64,000 nt of DNA from Eonycteris spelaea (GCA_003508835.1 PUFA01000003.1:23321501-23385500); one strand, 5' to 3'. Counted from the first letter of the stretch, positions 11,100 through 24,079 are shown. Numbers and translations are program-made. The notes: generated from the sequence alone by a model not told the origin.

Positions 11100-11440
11100 T
11101 TGGGGGTAAAATTCATTACATTATAATAGTGGCACTGGTCATTAAGTCACTCTCGTTTTCGAGTAGTTATTTTGGTAGTTGTTGCAGTTAAATGTTGGCA
11201 GTTATTGGCCATGAAATCATCTACGGTACCAAGGTAGATATAGATTCTGCTGTGGAAGGGATGATAGTGGATATTAGGATTTAATTTGCAGGCATCCTAA
11301 CTACAGTTGCAATGGCAGAGGTCATTAGAATTTTCCATTTCAGCCAAGTGTGAGCAATGATGTGACATACTGGATTTACTATGAATAGAGGCAGCATTTG
11401 GTTCAGATGAATAAGTAATGGATGGCACTGAATAACATGT
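11100..11440 (-). other. Possible inverted, decayed DYNAP-tail-like segment
   Basis: Read on the minus strand, this stretch has Thr/Ser/Ala-type codon texture ('actgcaacaactaccaaaat', and 'cagcagaatctatatctacc' which resembles 'acagctgagtctatatttac' at about 27585 in the tail of copy B). It lies next to the right arm of the inverted duplication. The similarity is short and may be compositional. Confidence 0.3.
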
Positions 11441-11444
11441 CACC

Positions 11445-11543
11445 TGGCTTCTGTTTAACCAGTATGTGTACCTGGCAACTAGTAGGTAATAAATATTTAT
11501 TCCATGAATGAAAACAACAACAATTATCAGAATTTATTACTAA
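11445..11543 (-). repeat. 99-bp inverted duplication, right arm
   Basis: Partner of 9819-9917, in inverted orientation, 1.5 kb away. The eight differences are scattered. Between the arms (9918-11444) there is AT-rich DNA with no gene and only short chance open frames. Confidence 0.85.
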
Positions 11544-11589
11544 GCTGAAGTTTAGAATTGGAATTATACTGTTAAATTATCTTTTAATA

Positions 11590-12420
11590 TACTTTTTATG
11601 TTAATTTATTCCAGTTAGTATTATTTTTCTAAATTATTTTAGTTGAGTACAACATATGTACAGAAAATGTTCAGATCATGTTATAGCTCAGTGAATTATC
11701 ACCAACGGTACACACCCATGCCCAAATCAAAAAGTATAACACTAACAGCACTTCAGAAGCCCCTGTGCCCACACCCAATCACTACCTCCATTTTCTTTCC
11801 CCAAGATAAACACTGCCCAGATTTCTAACAACACGAACACTCTGTCTGATTGTAAATATAGTAGAAATGGAATGGTACTCTTTTGTGTCTGACACCTTCA
11901 GCTCAGCCTTTGATTTGTAAGATTCCTGCATATTTTTTTGCTTACACTAATGGGTGCTTCAGTATGATTGTGGTATACTAATTGATTGTATTACTATGAC
12001 ATGACTTATTTATCCATTATTTTGTTAGTAGACATTCAGATTATTTTTGGTTATGGATATTACTAAAATTGTTGCGTTGTGCAAAATTCTCATACGTATC
12101 TTTTGCTCTGCATATTACACTTCAAGCTTTTACCAGAAAATAATAGTTGAATGATAGAGTAAGACAATGTTCAATGTTGGGAGCGACTTTCAAACAGTTT
12201 TTCAAAAGGATTGCAGAGTACCTACCTACACGCCCACTAGCATTATGTGAGAGTTCTGGTTATGGCACATTCGGACCGACGTGTTTGGCAGCCTTTTTCA
12301 CTGTAGTCATTTTGGTGGATATGTAGTAAGTAGCACCTGTTCTGGTCTCAACATCTATTAAGGAGACTGCAGTGGCATTTTGTAACAACAGATGGTGCTA
12401 TGGTGCTATTTTTTTTTTTT
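11590..12420 (-). mobile_element. L1/HAL1 3' region, antisense
   Basis: Order and wording match the antisense 3' part of an old mammalian L1: 'gtgaattatcacc..gg.acacacc', 'aacactgcccagatttct', 'gtctgacaccttcagctcag', 'tggtggatatgtag'. It ends by the poly-T run at about 12409-12423. Old and broken. Confidence 0.6.
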
Positions 12421-12423
12421 TTT

Positions 12424-13724
12424 AATTACTCCGTTATTTTACCTCACTCATTAAAAACAATGATTGGAGTTAGGTAAAAGTCAAATGACTAACTTTTGTC
12501 TTTTAAGAAGTGGCTTTAAGAAAAGCCTTAATGAGGAACATGACGGTGGTGCAAAAATAATTAAGACTTACTATTAGGGAGAATGTGATTTTTTTTGTGT
12601 ATCTCTCATAGAAAACAAAATCAGAGTAAACAGGTTGAAGTTCCTGAGAGGAAGACATTGACTTTACATAGAGAACAATGATCTAGCAGGAGAGGCAACC
12701 CAGAAAGGAATACTGACCCCTAGAAAATGGATGAACTCCCTGTCACTGCAAGTGGTACACAGAGGCTGGAGTGAAAAAGAGTTCATTCACTTCCATTTAT
12801 TGGAGTTTGACCTAAATGTCTAGGGTCCTTTTACCTGAAAAATAATCATATTAATTTATAAAGACAAAATATTATTCACAATAAAACACAAGTATTATTT
12901 AAATGAAGTTTGGAATTTATGTTCAAGTCAAATATTACATGTATTACAAACTGTAATAAGACTAGAAAGTCAACTCCAACAAAGTACGTGCTTGTCTGTT
13001 TTGTATATTGCTTTACAAATCCCCATTGCCCAGAGAAAAAAGTATCTGATATGTCCTATTATGTATAAACCTTTACTCAATGAATTAAAAATCCCAATAT
13101 TCTATCAATAAAAGCATATTTTAAATAGACTCAGTGGAATCCAGTGTAATGTGAAATTAGAAAAAAATCACCAATATGGATCAAACAGTTGCTTTTTTCC
13201 CTTTTGGGTAATTATTGCTGATCCAAAATATTATCTAAATGATCTTTCATTAATTCTAAGTATTCTTCAATTTTAACAATTCTTTATCAATTTTAGTGTG
13301 TTGAGATGATAGTCTTTCATAGATACTAGGAATTGAATTAAGCAAAAAAAATAATCACTTATTTTTTATGATAATCACATAAAATAATGTGTAAAATTTT
13401 CCTGTTTTAAAACTTATACAGTTAATGAGTTGATGCAAAACACTAATTGAATATCAGTTCTGATAGAGTTTAAAAATTTTTTTGTACCTCTTGTGTATTT
13501 TTATGATGATTTTTAATACATTTAAATTAATTGAATAATACTAGAGATATAATTATCACTAACTGCACTATATTTTTAAACCTCTTATCTGGCTTGTTAC
13601 TATGTCAATCAAACATTTAAAATGATGAACTAAAATAATCCCTTTGCCTAAGAATTGCCAAAAATCAGAGAAGGGGAATTATTATACTGGTCTTAGCCAA
13701 CTGTAACATTTAGCAAAGGAGAGG
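12424..13724. other. Intergenic AT-rich DNA, nothing recognised
   Basis: No open frame, splice-exon pattern or clear repeat family is visible; the composition is strongly AT-rich. Confidence 0.6.
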
Positions 13725-13738
13725 GTGTGTGTGTGTGT

Positions 13739-13775
<37 letters not shown>
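13725..13775. repeat. (GT)n microsatellite
   Basis: Nearly pure GT dinucleotides interrupted by one GG at about 13739-13740. Confidence 0.97.
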
Positions 13776-13776
<1 letters not shown>

Positions 13777-13799
13777 GGGGTTGGTAAAAATCAAAGCAA

Positions 13800-15420
13800 T
13801 TTGAAGCAGGTCCAAGATGGCAGTGTAGGTGGATACTGAGCTAATCCCCCTCCCCAGAACACATCAAACACCTACATCTACATATAGAGCAGGTCCTCCT
13901 GAGAGACAACTGAGAGCTCATTGAACAGCTTCTGCACAACAAGCAAGAGAGAGAGAGAGAGATTGCATAGAGAAGGTTGGAGAATTGCGAGAGCTCTCTG
14001 GAAGCTGAAGGAATAATTCAGGACTGAGGAACTGGTGAGCTCCATTGTTTACATTTCTCATGCATGTGGATAGCAGGAGAGAGCTCCGTTGAGGTTCTAT
14101 GGCTGACTTGTAGGTCTGCTGTAGCATGTCCCAGCCGCCCCTCCTGGAGCAAATCCAGCAGGAACAGGAGGGTGCCATAGCATGTGTCCAAGGTTCCCCT
14201 GCACCAGGAGATTGATTCAGCAGCTACGGCAGCATGATGCTTTTGTGCATCCACTGGGCTGTATGACGCTTTTGTCCATGCAAAGGAAACAAAAAGACAG
14301 TTGAGGTAGCAACATTCATGTCAGATGAAATAGATTTTAAAAAAAGTATGTAAAAAGAGTAAAAAAGGACATTACATAATTTTAAAAGGGTCAATCGTAG
14401 AAGAAGGGATGACAATTGTTGACTATCTATTCACCAACATAGGAGCACCCAGGTATATAAAACAAATATTAATGGACATAAAGGCAGAAATTAATAGTAA
14501 TATAATAATAGTTGGACTTTAATACTCCACTTAACTCAATGGATAGATCATCAAGACAGAAAATTAATAAGGAAATAATGGCCTTAAATGCCATATGAGA
14601 TCAGTTAGACTTAGTAGACATTTACAGAGCATTTCATCCAAAAACTGCAGTTTACAAGTTTTTCTCAAGGGCACCCAGAACCTTTTTCAGTATAGATCAC
14701 ACACTAGGCCACAAAACAAGCCTCAATACATTCAAGAGCATTGAAATTATACCAAGCAATTTTTTGACTGCGTGATATGAAACTAGAAATCGACTACAGA
14801 TAGAAAACTGGACAAAACACAAATACGTGGAGATTAAACAACATTCTTGTAAAGAAGCAATGGATCAAAAAGGAGATCAAACAAAATTAGCAACTACCCA
14901 GAAACAAATTAAAATTAAAACACAACTTTACAAAATTTATGAGATGCAGCAAAAGCAGTTACGAAAGGAAAGTTCATAGCTATATAGGCCTACCTCAAGA
15001 AGTAGAAAAATCATAAATAAATCATCTAAATTTACATCTAAAGGAACTAGGAAAAGAAGAACAAACAAAGACCAAAGTAAGGAGAAGGAAGGAAATCATA
15101 AACAGAGCAGAATTAAACAACATAGGGAATAGAAAAACAATAGAAAAGATCAGTGAAACTAAGAGCTGGTTCTTTGAAAGGATAAAATTGACAAGTGTCT
15201 AGCAGGATTCATCAAGCAAAAAGAGAGAAATAAATAAAATTAGAAATGGAAGAAAGAGTTCACAACTGACACCACAGAAATACAACAATTATTAAAGAAT
15301 ACTAAGAACAGTCGTACACCTACAAATCGGACAATCCAGAAGAAATAAATTTCTAGAAACATACAACCTTCCAAGAATAGAGAATCTGAACAGACTGATT
15401 ACTAACAATGAAATTGAAGT
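13800..15420 (+). mobile_element. L1 LINE, sense: 5' UTR joined to ORF2, ORF1 missing
   Basis: The segment opens with an L1 5' end ('caagatggcagtgtaggtgg' followed by 'ctgagctaatccccctcccc' and a GA run). From about 14420 it becomes sense ORF2, with remnants such as 'gatcagtgaaactaagagct' continuing 'ggttctttgaaaggataaa' (EKISETKSWFFERI-like). ORF1 and the 3' end are absent. Many stops; not active. Confidence 0.75.
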
Positions 15421-15439
15421 AGTAATCATTTAATCTTTA

Positions 15440-15860
15440 AATACTTCAGTGTACATCTCAAAATGTAAGGGCATTTTTCTTACATAAACAAAATGCTATG
15501 ACTACACCCCACTATATTAATAGTAATTCCTTTTTTCATATTTTTAAAAATTGAAGTATAACTTACATTAAATGAAATATACAAAACTTAAGTGTGGCCT
15601 CAATGCATTGTTTTTTTTCTCTTTATAAATCCACATAAACATCAACCAGATCAAGAACTAACATCAAACAATAAGACCATACAGGTTCTCTTGTGCCTTC
15701 CCTAAGTCTGTTTCCCACAAAGGATCACGACTGTCTGACTTCTATTACCATAGCTTCAATTTGCTTATTTTAAAACTCCACATAAATGGAATCATACAGT
15801 ATGTAATGTGTCTGACTCCCTTAACTCAGTATTATGTCTGTGAGCTGCGTAAGGTATCAC
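15440..15860 (-). mobile_element. L1/HAL1 3' fragment, antisense
   Basis: Contains antisense L1 3' wording such as 'attgaagtataacttacatt', 'ccacataaacatcaaccaga' and 'ccacataaatggaatcatac'. A similar 5' portion ('ttcttacataaacaaaatgc') recurs around 60380-60480. Confidence 0.6.
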
Positions 15861-17430
15861 AGTTTTTTTCTGGGCCCTAACAACCTAAATGTTGACAATT
15901 GGACACCAAGTAACTATATGACCTCTCTGTTATGAACTGACGTACCAAATCATGAAGTTGGGCATGGGCCACAGTACACACCTTTGAGAGGAGTACTGCA
16001 GCTATCTCAGGCTTCAGTGAAAGAAGATACGCCATTTGGGTATTATGACCCAGCGGATCCAGTAGAGGTTCAGGAGATTGTAGAAAACAGATGTGGAATC
16101 TAACTGATAAGCCACAATCAGAAACCCAGGGTTATTAGATAATAGCATGTCCTATTCTGCAAATACCTATTCTCCATTTGGGACAGCTGCAGTAACTTCC
16201 CTTGAAAGTGTGCACTCACTCTTCGATCTCCCAACTTCAGTGACTCGGTGGACCAGGTAACAACCATTCGATGACAGCCTGAGTTACTAATGGCTTGATA
16301 AATGAGTCAGGGAAACACATTAAAAAATTGCATACATTGCCTCCCAAATTTAAAAGTCTCACCCAGCAATATGCACTGACATAGTAGACATAAAAAATAA
16401 AGCAACTTGCCTTTCACTTGAGATTGTTGTCTTTGTATATTTCCCCACCTACAGAGGGCAGTGTCCACAAAGCTTTCCAGAGATCACGTTGCTGCCCTCT
16501 TGATCGTCCTTTCACTGCACGATAAATACCTTCTCCTATCACGGTGTGGGTGAGAAACACATGACAAATCCCGTGCAACATATCCATTCCTAAGCCTTGG
16601 CATTTTCATGTGTTTTTTACATTATATCAAGGAAGTTGTGTCATTTCAGCTCCATGAAACATAATCCACCACTGTCCTGGTTTTCTGCAACCGAATGAGC
16701 ATTCTGTTAATGCTCCCCCAAGCCTCTCAAACCAGTATGTTGAATCCAGAACATTGACTGCCTATAGCTACATCATTACATTTAGCCCAATCCAATGTGG
16801 TGACTCTCTCTCTGGACCATCACCCTCAGAATATCTTTGCACACACATTTCCTGTCCTTCTGTCAATATTATTTAGCTGCGTAATCCCATTCTCTGGGAT
16901 TTGCTCACTGGAAAATAGCTTGAAATATAGATAATAACACCTTCCAATATTACTCATAATTGAAAGTATACAACAACCTAAAAGGTTAGCTCAACTAATT
17001 CATACCTGACATGATGTAGCCCTGACATTGACATTAAATGTGCTGTTTTGAAAACTTGAAATTACTGGGGCAAATGCATATGCTTAAATGCTAAATGAAA
17101 AAGAGTGTACTTATATGTGTGTGTGTGTGTATATAATGTGATCACAATTCAAAAAATGTATGACAAAATTTTTCCAATTCCTGTAGCATGAAAACAGCTC
17201 CTTCCTTCTGAATCTCTACATTTATTTCTAAAACCCATACAAAGAACAAAAGAGTAAACAAAATGTAATTCCACAAGAAATATCTATTACGTAATGTAGA
17301 ACACAAAGAAGCCTATAGGCTCCCACTTACATGTAAGCAGGGTGAAAAAGGAAGGTGAAACCAGCAGAATATTTTTCCTACCATACATGCTAGAAAAATT
17401 TTAAATGTTTGACAATGCTATGTGTTAATA
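15861..17430. other. Unassigned, possibly old retroviral-like internal sequence
   Basis: At about 15860-16320 the composition is less AT-rich and reads like decayed coding sequence ('cctttgagaggagtactgca', 'tatgacccagcggatccag'), which could be an ancient endogenous retrovirus interior. No frame is open. The remainder to 17430 shows nothing recognisable apart from a short GT run near 17117. Confidence 0.3.
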
Positions 17431-17439
17431 CTTATGAAA

Positions 17440-18000
17440 AATGAAAATATTGTTATTGGAGTGAGTAATTATACAACCTTGGAAACAATTTTGGAGATAT
17501 ACGGTAAATTTGAAAATGTACACATCTTATGATCCAGGAATTTTACTCTTAATTATGCATCCAGAAACATTTTAATTAATGTTCTTAAGAAGATGTATAC
17601 TAGAATATTCATAACATTATTGCTTATAATAGTAAGTATAGAACCAAATTCAATTTCTATCAATAGGAGAATAGATTAATAATTATGTTGTAGTCCATCA
17701 ATAAAATGCTATAAAACAGTGCAAATAAATAAAATAGAGTTACGGCTGTCAGTGTAGTTGAATTTTCTAAAACATATTTTGGAAAAAATAGAGCCTAATA
17801 GATATTACATAAATTTTAAAACATGCAAGCCATATTGTATATTTTTGGAATGTATTAAAAAAAACACATGGGAAATATAAACATCGAATTGAGGAGAGTG
17901 GTTACCTCTGGTTGGAAGGGAGGAAAGAGAATATGATCAGGAATAAGGATGGAGGTGGCCATAATTACATGTAAATTTTTTATCTATGCGATATTGTGAC
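17440..18000 (+). mobile_element. L1 3' end, sense, diverged
   Basis: Sense-oriented L1 3' features are seen: 'cttatgatccaggaatttta', 'ccagaaacattttaatta', 'ttgcttataatag', 'gggaggaaagagaatatgat'. All are strongly diverged from younger L1s. Confidence 0.6.
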
Positions 18001-18024
18001 TATTTGGTTTTAGTTTCCAGTTTC

Positions 18025-18775
18025 TGAGACAGAGCTCCTAAATCCTTAGTAGTCTCCTGAGTAATAGAGGTGAAAGGTGTGTCTTTTGCTTTAATAAGGA
18101 GACTCTTGGCAGGTCCCTACATAACTTCAGGATGGATGCTGGTCATCAGAAAGACCAAACCTTGATTAGAAGCCTGGAACTTTCAGCCCCACTTCCCAAA
18201 CTCCAGGGAGGTGAAGAGAGGCTGGAAACCGAGTTAATAACTTACATGCTTATGTGATGAAACTTCTATAAAACCCTCTAAACAATGGGGTTTCAATAGC
18301 TTCTGAGTTGGCGAACATGTCCTATATGCTGCGACAGCAGCATACCCCAGCTCCATGGGGACAAAAGCTCCTGCAATTGTTACACTTGCAGACCCCACCC
18401 TACATACCTCTCCATCTGGCTGTTCATCTGTATGTTTTAGAAAGTCTTTATAATAAACTGGTACATGTAAGTTAAGTGTATTCCTGAGCAGTGTGAGCCA
18501 TTCTAGCCAATTATCAAACCTGAGAAGGGGAACGTGTGATTTATAGTCAGTTGCTCAGAAGTACATGTGGTTTGGGACTTGAGACTGGTGTCTGAAGTTG
18601 GGCAGTTTTGTGGGACTGAGCCCTTTAATTGTGGGATCTGATGCTGATTCTGGGTAGATAGTGTCAGAATTGAGTCAAATTAAGGACGCCCAGCTTGTAT
18701 CTGAAAAGCTGGAGAACTGGTTGGTACAGAAAACACCCACACTTTTGGCTTCAGAGGTGTTATGGGTAAAAAAGT
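18025..18775 (+). mobile_element. Old LTR-like element
   Basis: The segment has the make-up of an old retroviral LTR: 'cttctataaaaccctctaaa' (TATA-like), 'ggctgttcatctgtatgttt', a polyadenylation hexamer in 'ataataaactgg', then 'gggactgagccctttaattg' and 'tagatagtgtcagaattgag'. I recall this wording from a class of mammalian ERV LTRs but cannot name the subfamily. Confidence 0.6.
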
Positions 18776-18884
18776 AACCCTGAATTTCTTCAGCTGGGTA
18801 AGAATGGGAATTTGGCTATTGACAAGATTATTCTCTATACCTTTTATATAATTGAAATATTACTGCAAACATTTTTTAAGCAGT

Positions 18885-19130
18885 GTGGCTGGGACATGCC
18901 ATGCAATGTGCAGAATGAAGATTCAGAGGTGAGCAAAGGCCAGAAAGTTTGGAGACTCGATGGCCATGGAAAAGACTTGGGGTTTTATCCGAAGAGGAAT
19001 GGGGAGCCATTCAGGGGCTTTGAGCAGAACAGTGATATAAGCAGATGGACGTTTGAAAGGAGTATTCTGGCCACCTTGTGAAGAATAAACTGAAGGGTCA
19101 CACACATGAAAGTTGTGAGATCTGTTAAGT
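18885..19130 (-). mobile_element. L2 LINE fragment, antisense
   Basis: Reverse complement of the L2 3' region: 'gccatggaaaagacttgggg', 'ggggagccattcaggggctt', 'gagcagaacagtgatataag', 'tattctggccaccttgtg'. The open frames here are chance products. Confidence 0.75.
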
Positions 19131-20745
19131 GTGGTTTTCTTCCAGGAAGATGATAGGATCATTATTCATATTTCAGCATCCAGTACAGAGTAGGGGACAT
19201 ATAAGGCAGCCAACAATATGAATTACTGTATTATAACTGGAATGAGTTCAGGGATAGTCATAATCTCTCCGTTTTTACTGACACTAATGGCTATGAGATT
19301 AATTATTCCAAATGTAATTTTCATTTATTTTCTTACACAAAACATGTTTTGTTCACTCTCAATTCTCATTTTAAAGTTCACATCCTGACATTTACCTTTC
19401 CCCTTTGTCTATCTCATTTAATATCTCTATTTTTCAATAGCCTCTCACTACATCCAGATCACTCTTTATCATTTCCCTCTAATGCTTTGCCTCTTTCTGC
19501 TTCTCCGTTTGTTTTAACCGCTGTCTTCTACGATTTCTCCTTCCTTCCCTCCATGCATCCGGGTGCTTGAGGAACTTAAGATCTGGATCCGAACTTGCCT
19601 CTTGCAAACTATGACCAGCTTCACCCCTCAAAGAGCACTTGGCTTTCCTGATATTCCAGACATCACCCCCAGTGGGTTTATGCGCAGTTTCACCTCATTA
19701 CCCAGCCTAGCTGTCCTCTCCCCACTTGCTCCTCAAAACCGAATTCACTGTAACCTCCTTTCGTCCTGCTTCAGGTGCCATCATTGTCCCAGATTTAAAC
19801 TTGACTCAAATAAAAGTTTTATGAGCAGCTTCAACCCCATATACCCCCCATCTTTTATACCCCGCCCTCCACTGCAAGTGAACTTGATGAAATAAGAAAA
19901 GCCCGACCTTTGGTCTCTGGGGCTGCTGGGTCCTGCACTGTCCACTGTACGCCTGAGCAGGCCTACATTGCCCCACTACTGAGTACTTGTGTCTTATTCT
20001 GACCCCAGGCTTAAGGTTGACCCCAATCCTCCATAGGACCTTATTTCTCATAACCCAGTTGTGGTTCTGGACCTTACAACCTCTGATTTCTCTCTTTGCC
20101 CTGCTCTTGTAGACCTGCAAGTTTCTTAAATTTCCATTCTGAGTTCCCATTCTGGTAACCAGTCTATTTGCTACCATTCCTTTCCTTAATGAGGCCTGGA
20201 GCCCTTACTCTTTTTACACCCATCCTTTTGGATTGTAGTCTCTTCAGTGAACCTCAGCTCCCAGATTTAGGGCCCTGCTCGCGACTGAATGCTGATTCTT
20301 GCTCTGTGGCCCTCTAAGACGCTCTCATCTGACCATTTGTCTGACGCTTGGACAGAAGGTTCAGGGTCAGCATGGATGATGAACCCTGTCTCCACCCTGG
20401 GAGTTGTCGGGTCCTTGTTGCTATTTGGAGCCTGATTTCCAGTAGTCTCTGTCCTTGTGGGCAGGTCTGATTCCAGGTGGCAGTACTACCCTAGCCTTGC
20501 TGAAGGAATGAAAGGGCGAATTATGTAAGATTTTCAGAGTTCCTTTCTGTCAGGAGGGTTTTCGAGGGGAGTAGTCACAGTACCGCTCGAAGACAGTAGG
20601 GGTTTTCTTGTGTCTTTCTAATTAAAACCTCACCTCCTTCTAAGGTGGATCCCAGCTTAGTGAGTAATTATTTATTATTTCATTTAATCCACCTGCACTG
20701 ATGTATCAGAGTTGCTTTTCCATAAGTCATTTTAAATATTTTTCA
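19131..20745. other. Unassigned DNA upstream of DYNAP copy B
   Basis: Moderately GC-rich from about 19560 to 20600, with no convincing exon structure. Open frames of 110-123 codons on both strands overlap each other here and show no domain. A promoter for copy B could lie in or upstream of this stretch, but I see no clear element. Confidence 0.4.
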
Positions 20746-20747
20746 GA

Positions 20748-20879
20748 GTTGCAGATATAAAAGGAAATGGCATGAATTGAAAACTATCTTAGAGTTAAGC
20801 TTGTGGTATTGCAAGCTCAAAAATTGACAGAAAACATGGAAAATATGTAGTGAATGTTGAACACTCTGAAAAGCAGCCA
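20748..20879 (+). pseudogene. DYNAP: DYNAP copy B N-terminal exon, start codons lost
   Basis: Homology to the N-terminus of human DYNAP is clear. In one frame it reads VADIKGN at 20748-20768, and later SSKIDRKHGKYVVNVEHSEKQ, then P and a GTGAGT donor at 20880. The human protein, as I recall it, has M-VADIKGN at its start and a second Met in SSRMDRKHGKY. Here the first Met position is not ATG, the second is ATT, and three stops (TGA 20778-20780, TAG 20790-20792, TAA 20796-20798) lie between the two blocks. The Q-P|P-I-T junction with the next exon matches human QPPIT. Downstream of the last stop, no in-frame ATG appears until the tail exon. Either this exon is dead, or another first exon or a non-AUG start is used. 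Confidence 0.75.
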
Positions 20880-22894
20880 GTGAGTATTGTTGCGCTGCTT
20901 TAATATTTTGCCTATATGACAGTCTTATTTTCAGCATTTAAAACAACTTAATTTCTTTATTACTATGTAGTCAGTCATAATTTTGCATTCTCCTCTAAAA
21001 GGAAAAGTAGTCATGTATTTTTTTACTTCAATTTTTCATGCTACAGTCTACTATATTATATGTAAGACATTATTTTATATACTTACTGACAAAGCATTAG
21101 AAATAGTTCTATGACCAAATGATATACAAATTAAATTTATTTAACTTTTTACATTTACTGTCTTCATTCACCAAATTTGGTTTAGTTTTGAAGTTATAGT
21201 TTTACAATTTGTTTCTTAGATTTTATATATAATTTCTAAACCAGTCAGAACTCAGATTTCTAGATCTGCTAGAAATCCTGACATTAACCCTGGATATTGT
21301 CGTTAGGCCAAAGAAAGAAATCCTCTGAAAATCACTACTTTGTATGAAAATATGATCCTTTTGTCTATTTTAAAATGCTTTTCACCAAGAATCAAGCCTT
21401 AACTATATAGTTATAAGTACTCTATGTATCTGGATATGTCTCAAATAATAATCTTTGATATCAGAAGGAAGGGTGGACATGTTCTAAAAATTAAATTAGT
21501 AAGTTAAAATTTATCTCCTGAAGAATAAATGAAATACTTTGCTTTTGCAATTTGGAGCTTTGGCAATCAGCCTATATTAATCGCCTATATGATAAGCCAA
21601 AGAAGAAAATTCTGTTGCTCAGTGAGTGTTGAATAAAAGGACCCCATAGATGATTCTTCGTTCACCAAAAAAAAGAAGTTTCTCTTTTTGAGGGATTGAA
21701 CAAAGAACTCTTCTCAGGATGTTCTTTTTGTCGCTTTTGAGTCAAGACTCTAAAATTGGATCTTCGGGATGCCAACACATGAAGATGGCAAGGAAAACAT
21801 CCCTTTAGCCAAGCATCCGTCACCTTTATAGTTTCTCTAGATAACAGCAAACTCAAGGATGTCCACACATACTGTCTAACGTTGCTTTTACAGCATGTGT
21901 CTGGAGAGCTGACTGAATGTTTTACTTTATTGTGGACAATTGAGGGCATAGTTATAAAAATATTTTTCTCTTTTGACCAAAATTAAATGACATTTAAGAA
22001 TTATTTGAAGATTATAAACAAAAAGAAAATACATGTTGGTGTTTTGTTTGCCTGTTGGGATATATGATATCTTAAGTTAATCTTTTTAAAGTTAGAGGAA
22101 AACTTTTAGAACTATTTTGGTAGCTCCAGCAAATACACTTCAGTTGCCTATGGCCATTGTTAGCTGAGACTGAACATTGGATTAAACATTATTCACAGCT
22201 CTCCAACAATTCCAATTTTGTATAAAGACTCTACCTGTGGTAAGAGCCAGAGCAACCCAAGACAGTAAATATCATTACTTGGGCTGAAATATTACCCAGA
22301 AACTGAGCCTAGATCATAGGTTCACCACCTTAGTGTAGATGCTACCCATCATCTTCATTCTTTAAAAGGGTTGGGATTCTAAAATGACTAAAATATTCCG
22401 GGAAACAGGCCTGGTGAGTGAATTTTACTTTGCTTACAAAGTGCATTAAAATATTATCAGCCGCAGGCAAACTGGGTAATAACTAAAGCAATGGAATCAG
22501 CACTTAGAAAAGTAAGCAAGGTTGTTATTAAAGGAAAGTCCAACTTTGCTCAAATGAAATGGACTTCATTTAATCTAATTCAATACAACATAGGGCTTTT
22601 TCTTCATTTCTTTTAAATAACACTTATAGAAAAATCTAACTTCACAAACTCATTACTGGCAAGTGGATTCTACCATCTATATTTAATAACAATCATTTTT
22701 TTGTATTGTTAATGATAGTTGCTAATGGCCCAATGACCACATACAATTTTAGTCTGACAGTTTTATAAAACTCATTGGTTTATGGAACAGCAATTTTTAT
22801 AGCTATTTAGTAATGGGTTATTAAATTAACACGATCAAAGACAACTAGTAGTCATAGTGGCAGAAATAAAAACATGACTACTAATGCTAACAAT

Positions 22895-23080
22895 AACGAT
22901 AATAATACTGATACTTTTGAGCGCACTCTCTATGGAGACACTGCTCTAGTTCTTTTGCAATTATTTAGTCATAAATCCTCACAGCAAATCTACAAGTGGG
23001 AATTTTAGTGTCCTCCTTCTGAAGATGAGCAAGGAGTGGCAAAGAAGCCCTTAACTCACAGCCAAAACGTAAGCATTGTC
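22895..23080 (-). mobile_element. MIR SINE, antisense
   Basis: Antisense MIR order: 'gagcgcactctctatggaga', 'ctctagttcttttgcaatta', 'cataaatcctcacagcaaat', 'gtcctccttctgaagatgag', 'ctcacagcc'. Diverged. Confidence 0.6.
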
Positions 23081-24079
23081 ACCCCGTGAGGTGAAGAGCC
23101 CCAGATGATTCTACATGATTTTTGAGATGTAACAAAATTTTTGACCAAGATCCATAAATTCCTGAGCCTATTTCTCTCTCATTTTCACTTTATCTTGTTT
23201 TTTCCCCTCTTTTCACCTACCTCTTCTCTCAAATCTTTTGCACTGGACTCACCCATGTTCAACCCTTATCAGCCCTTTTTTCTCAACAATATTTTGCAAT
23301 TATTGTATTATTTGTTAATTGTATACAAATCTGTTTTGCCTCCCTGTTCTATTTGCATATAAATTCTAAGAGTAGAGACTTTTGCTGTTATTGTTAATAG
23401 CTTTTATCCTACTGTATGTCCAAGAGGAACCCAGCAAAGATATATCACGAACTAGACAAATGATTTGTCTTCTGTGTCCTTGTCATGGCTTGCAAGTTCC
23501 ATTGCATAGAGCATGATATGGATGACACAAAGTCTCTTTGTATGAGAATTTTTCATCAATGTAGTGTGGTATAGCATGCATTATGTTAGTATATTGCCAT
23601 AGTTTAGTATAACACTATACTGTATATAGAGGAATGGAAAGTACTCTGACTTTAACACTGGAAGATCTGGACTCCAGGTCTTGCTATTGTGTCATTATGG
23701 AATAATAATATCAATAATTATAATAATGAGAATAATAATTATAACTTTAACTCTTTTTCTTTCAATATTCTCATTTCCAAAATGACCTGAACAGGTTTCA
23801 CATGAGAAGCGGCAAGGGCTTTTTCAGCTCTAACATTCTCTTCCTTATATGAATAGAGGCTTCCTAATATATATATATATGCTCCACCTACAGCAGCTTG
23901 CAACGTGACGGGTGTTTCATACATGCATGATGGAGAAGATGAGATGATGTATATTTCTGATTTGGAATATCAGTAACATAAAATTAGTTAAAATCGATTT
24001 ATAATAAATTGATTTATAATAATCCATCTAGATATTTTTTTTGTCTTCAGAGGATAAGAAAATATTTATTCTTTTAAAG

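Noticed and set aside
19563..20177. Overlapping plus- and minus-strand frames of 110 and 123 codons
   Set aside because: They overlap each other, contain no known motif and lie in GC-richer non-coding DNA.
21662..21949. 95-codon minus-strand frame in intron 1 of copy B
   Set aside because: No recognisable domain, no splice or promoter context; frames this long occur by chance.
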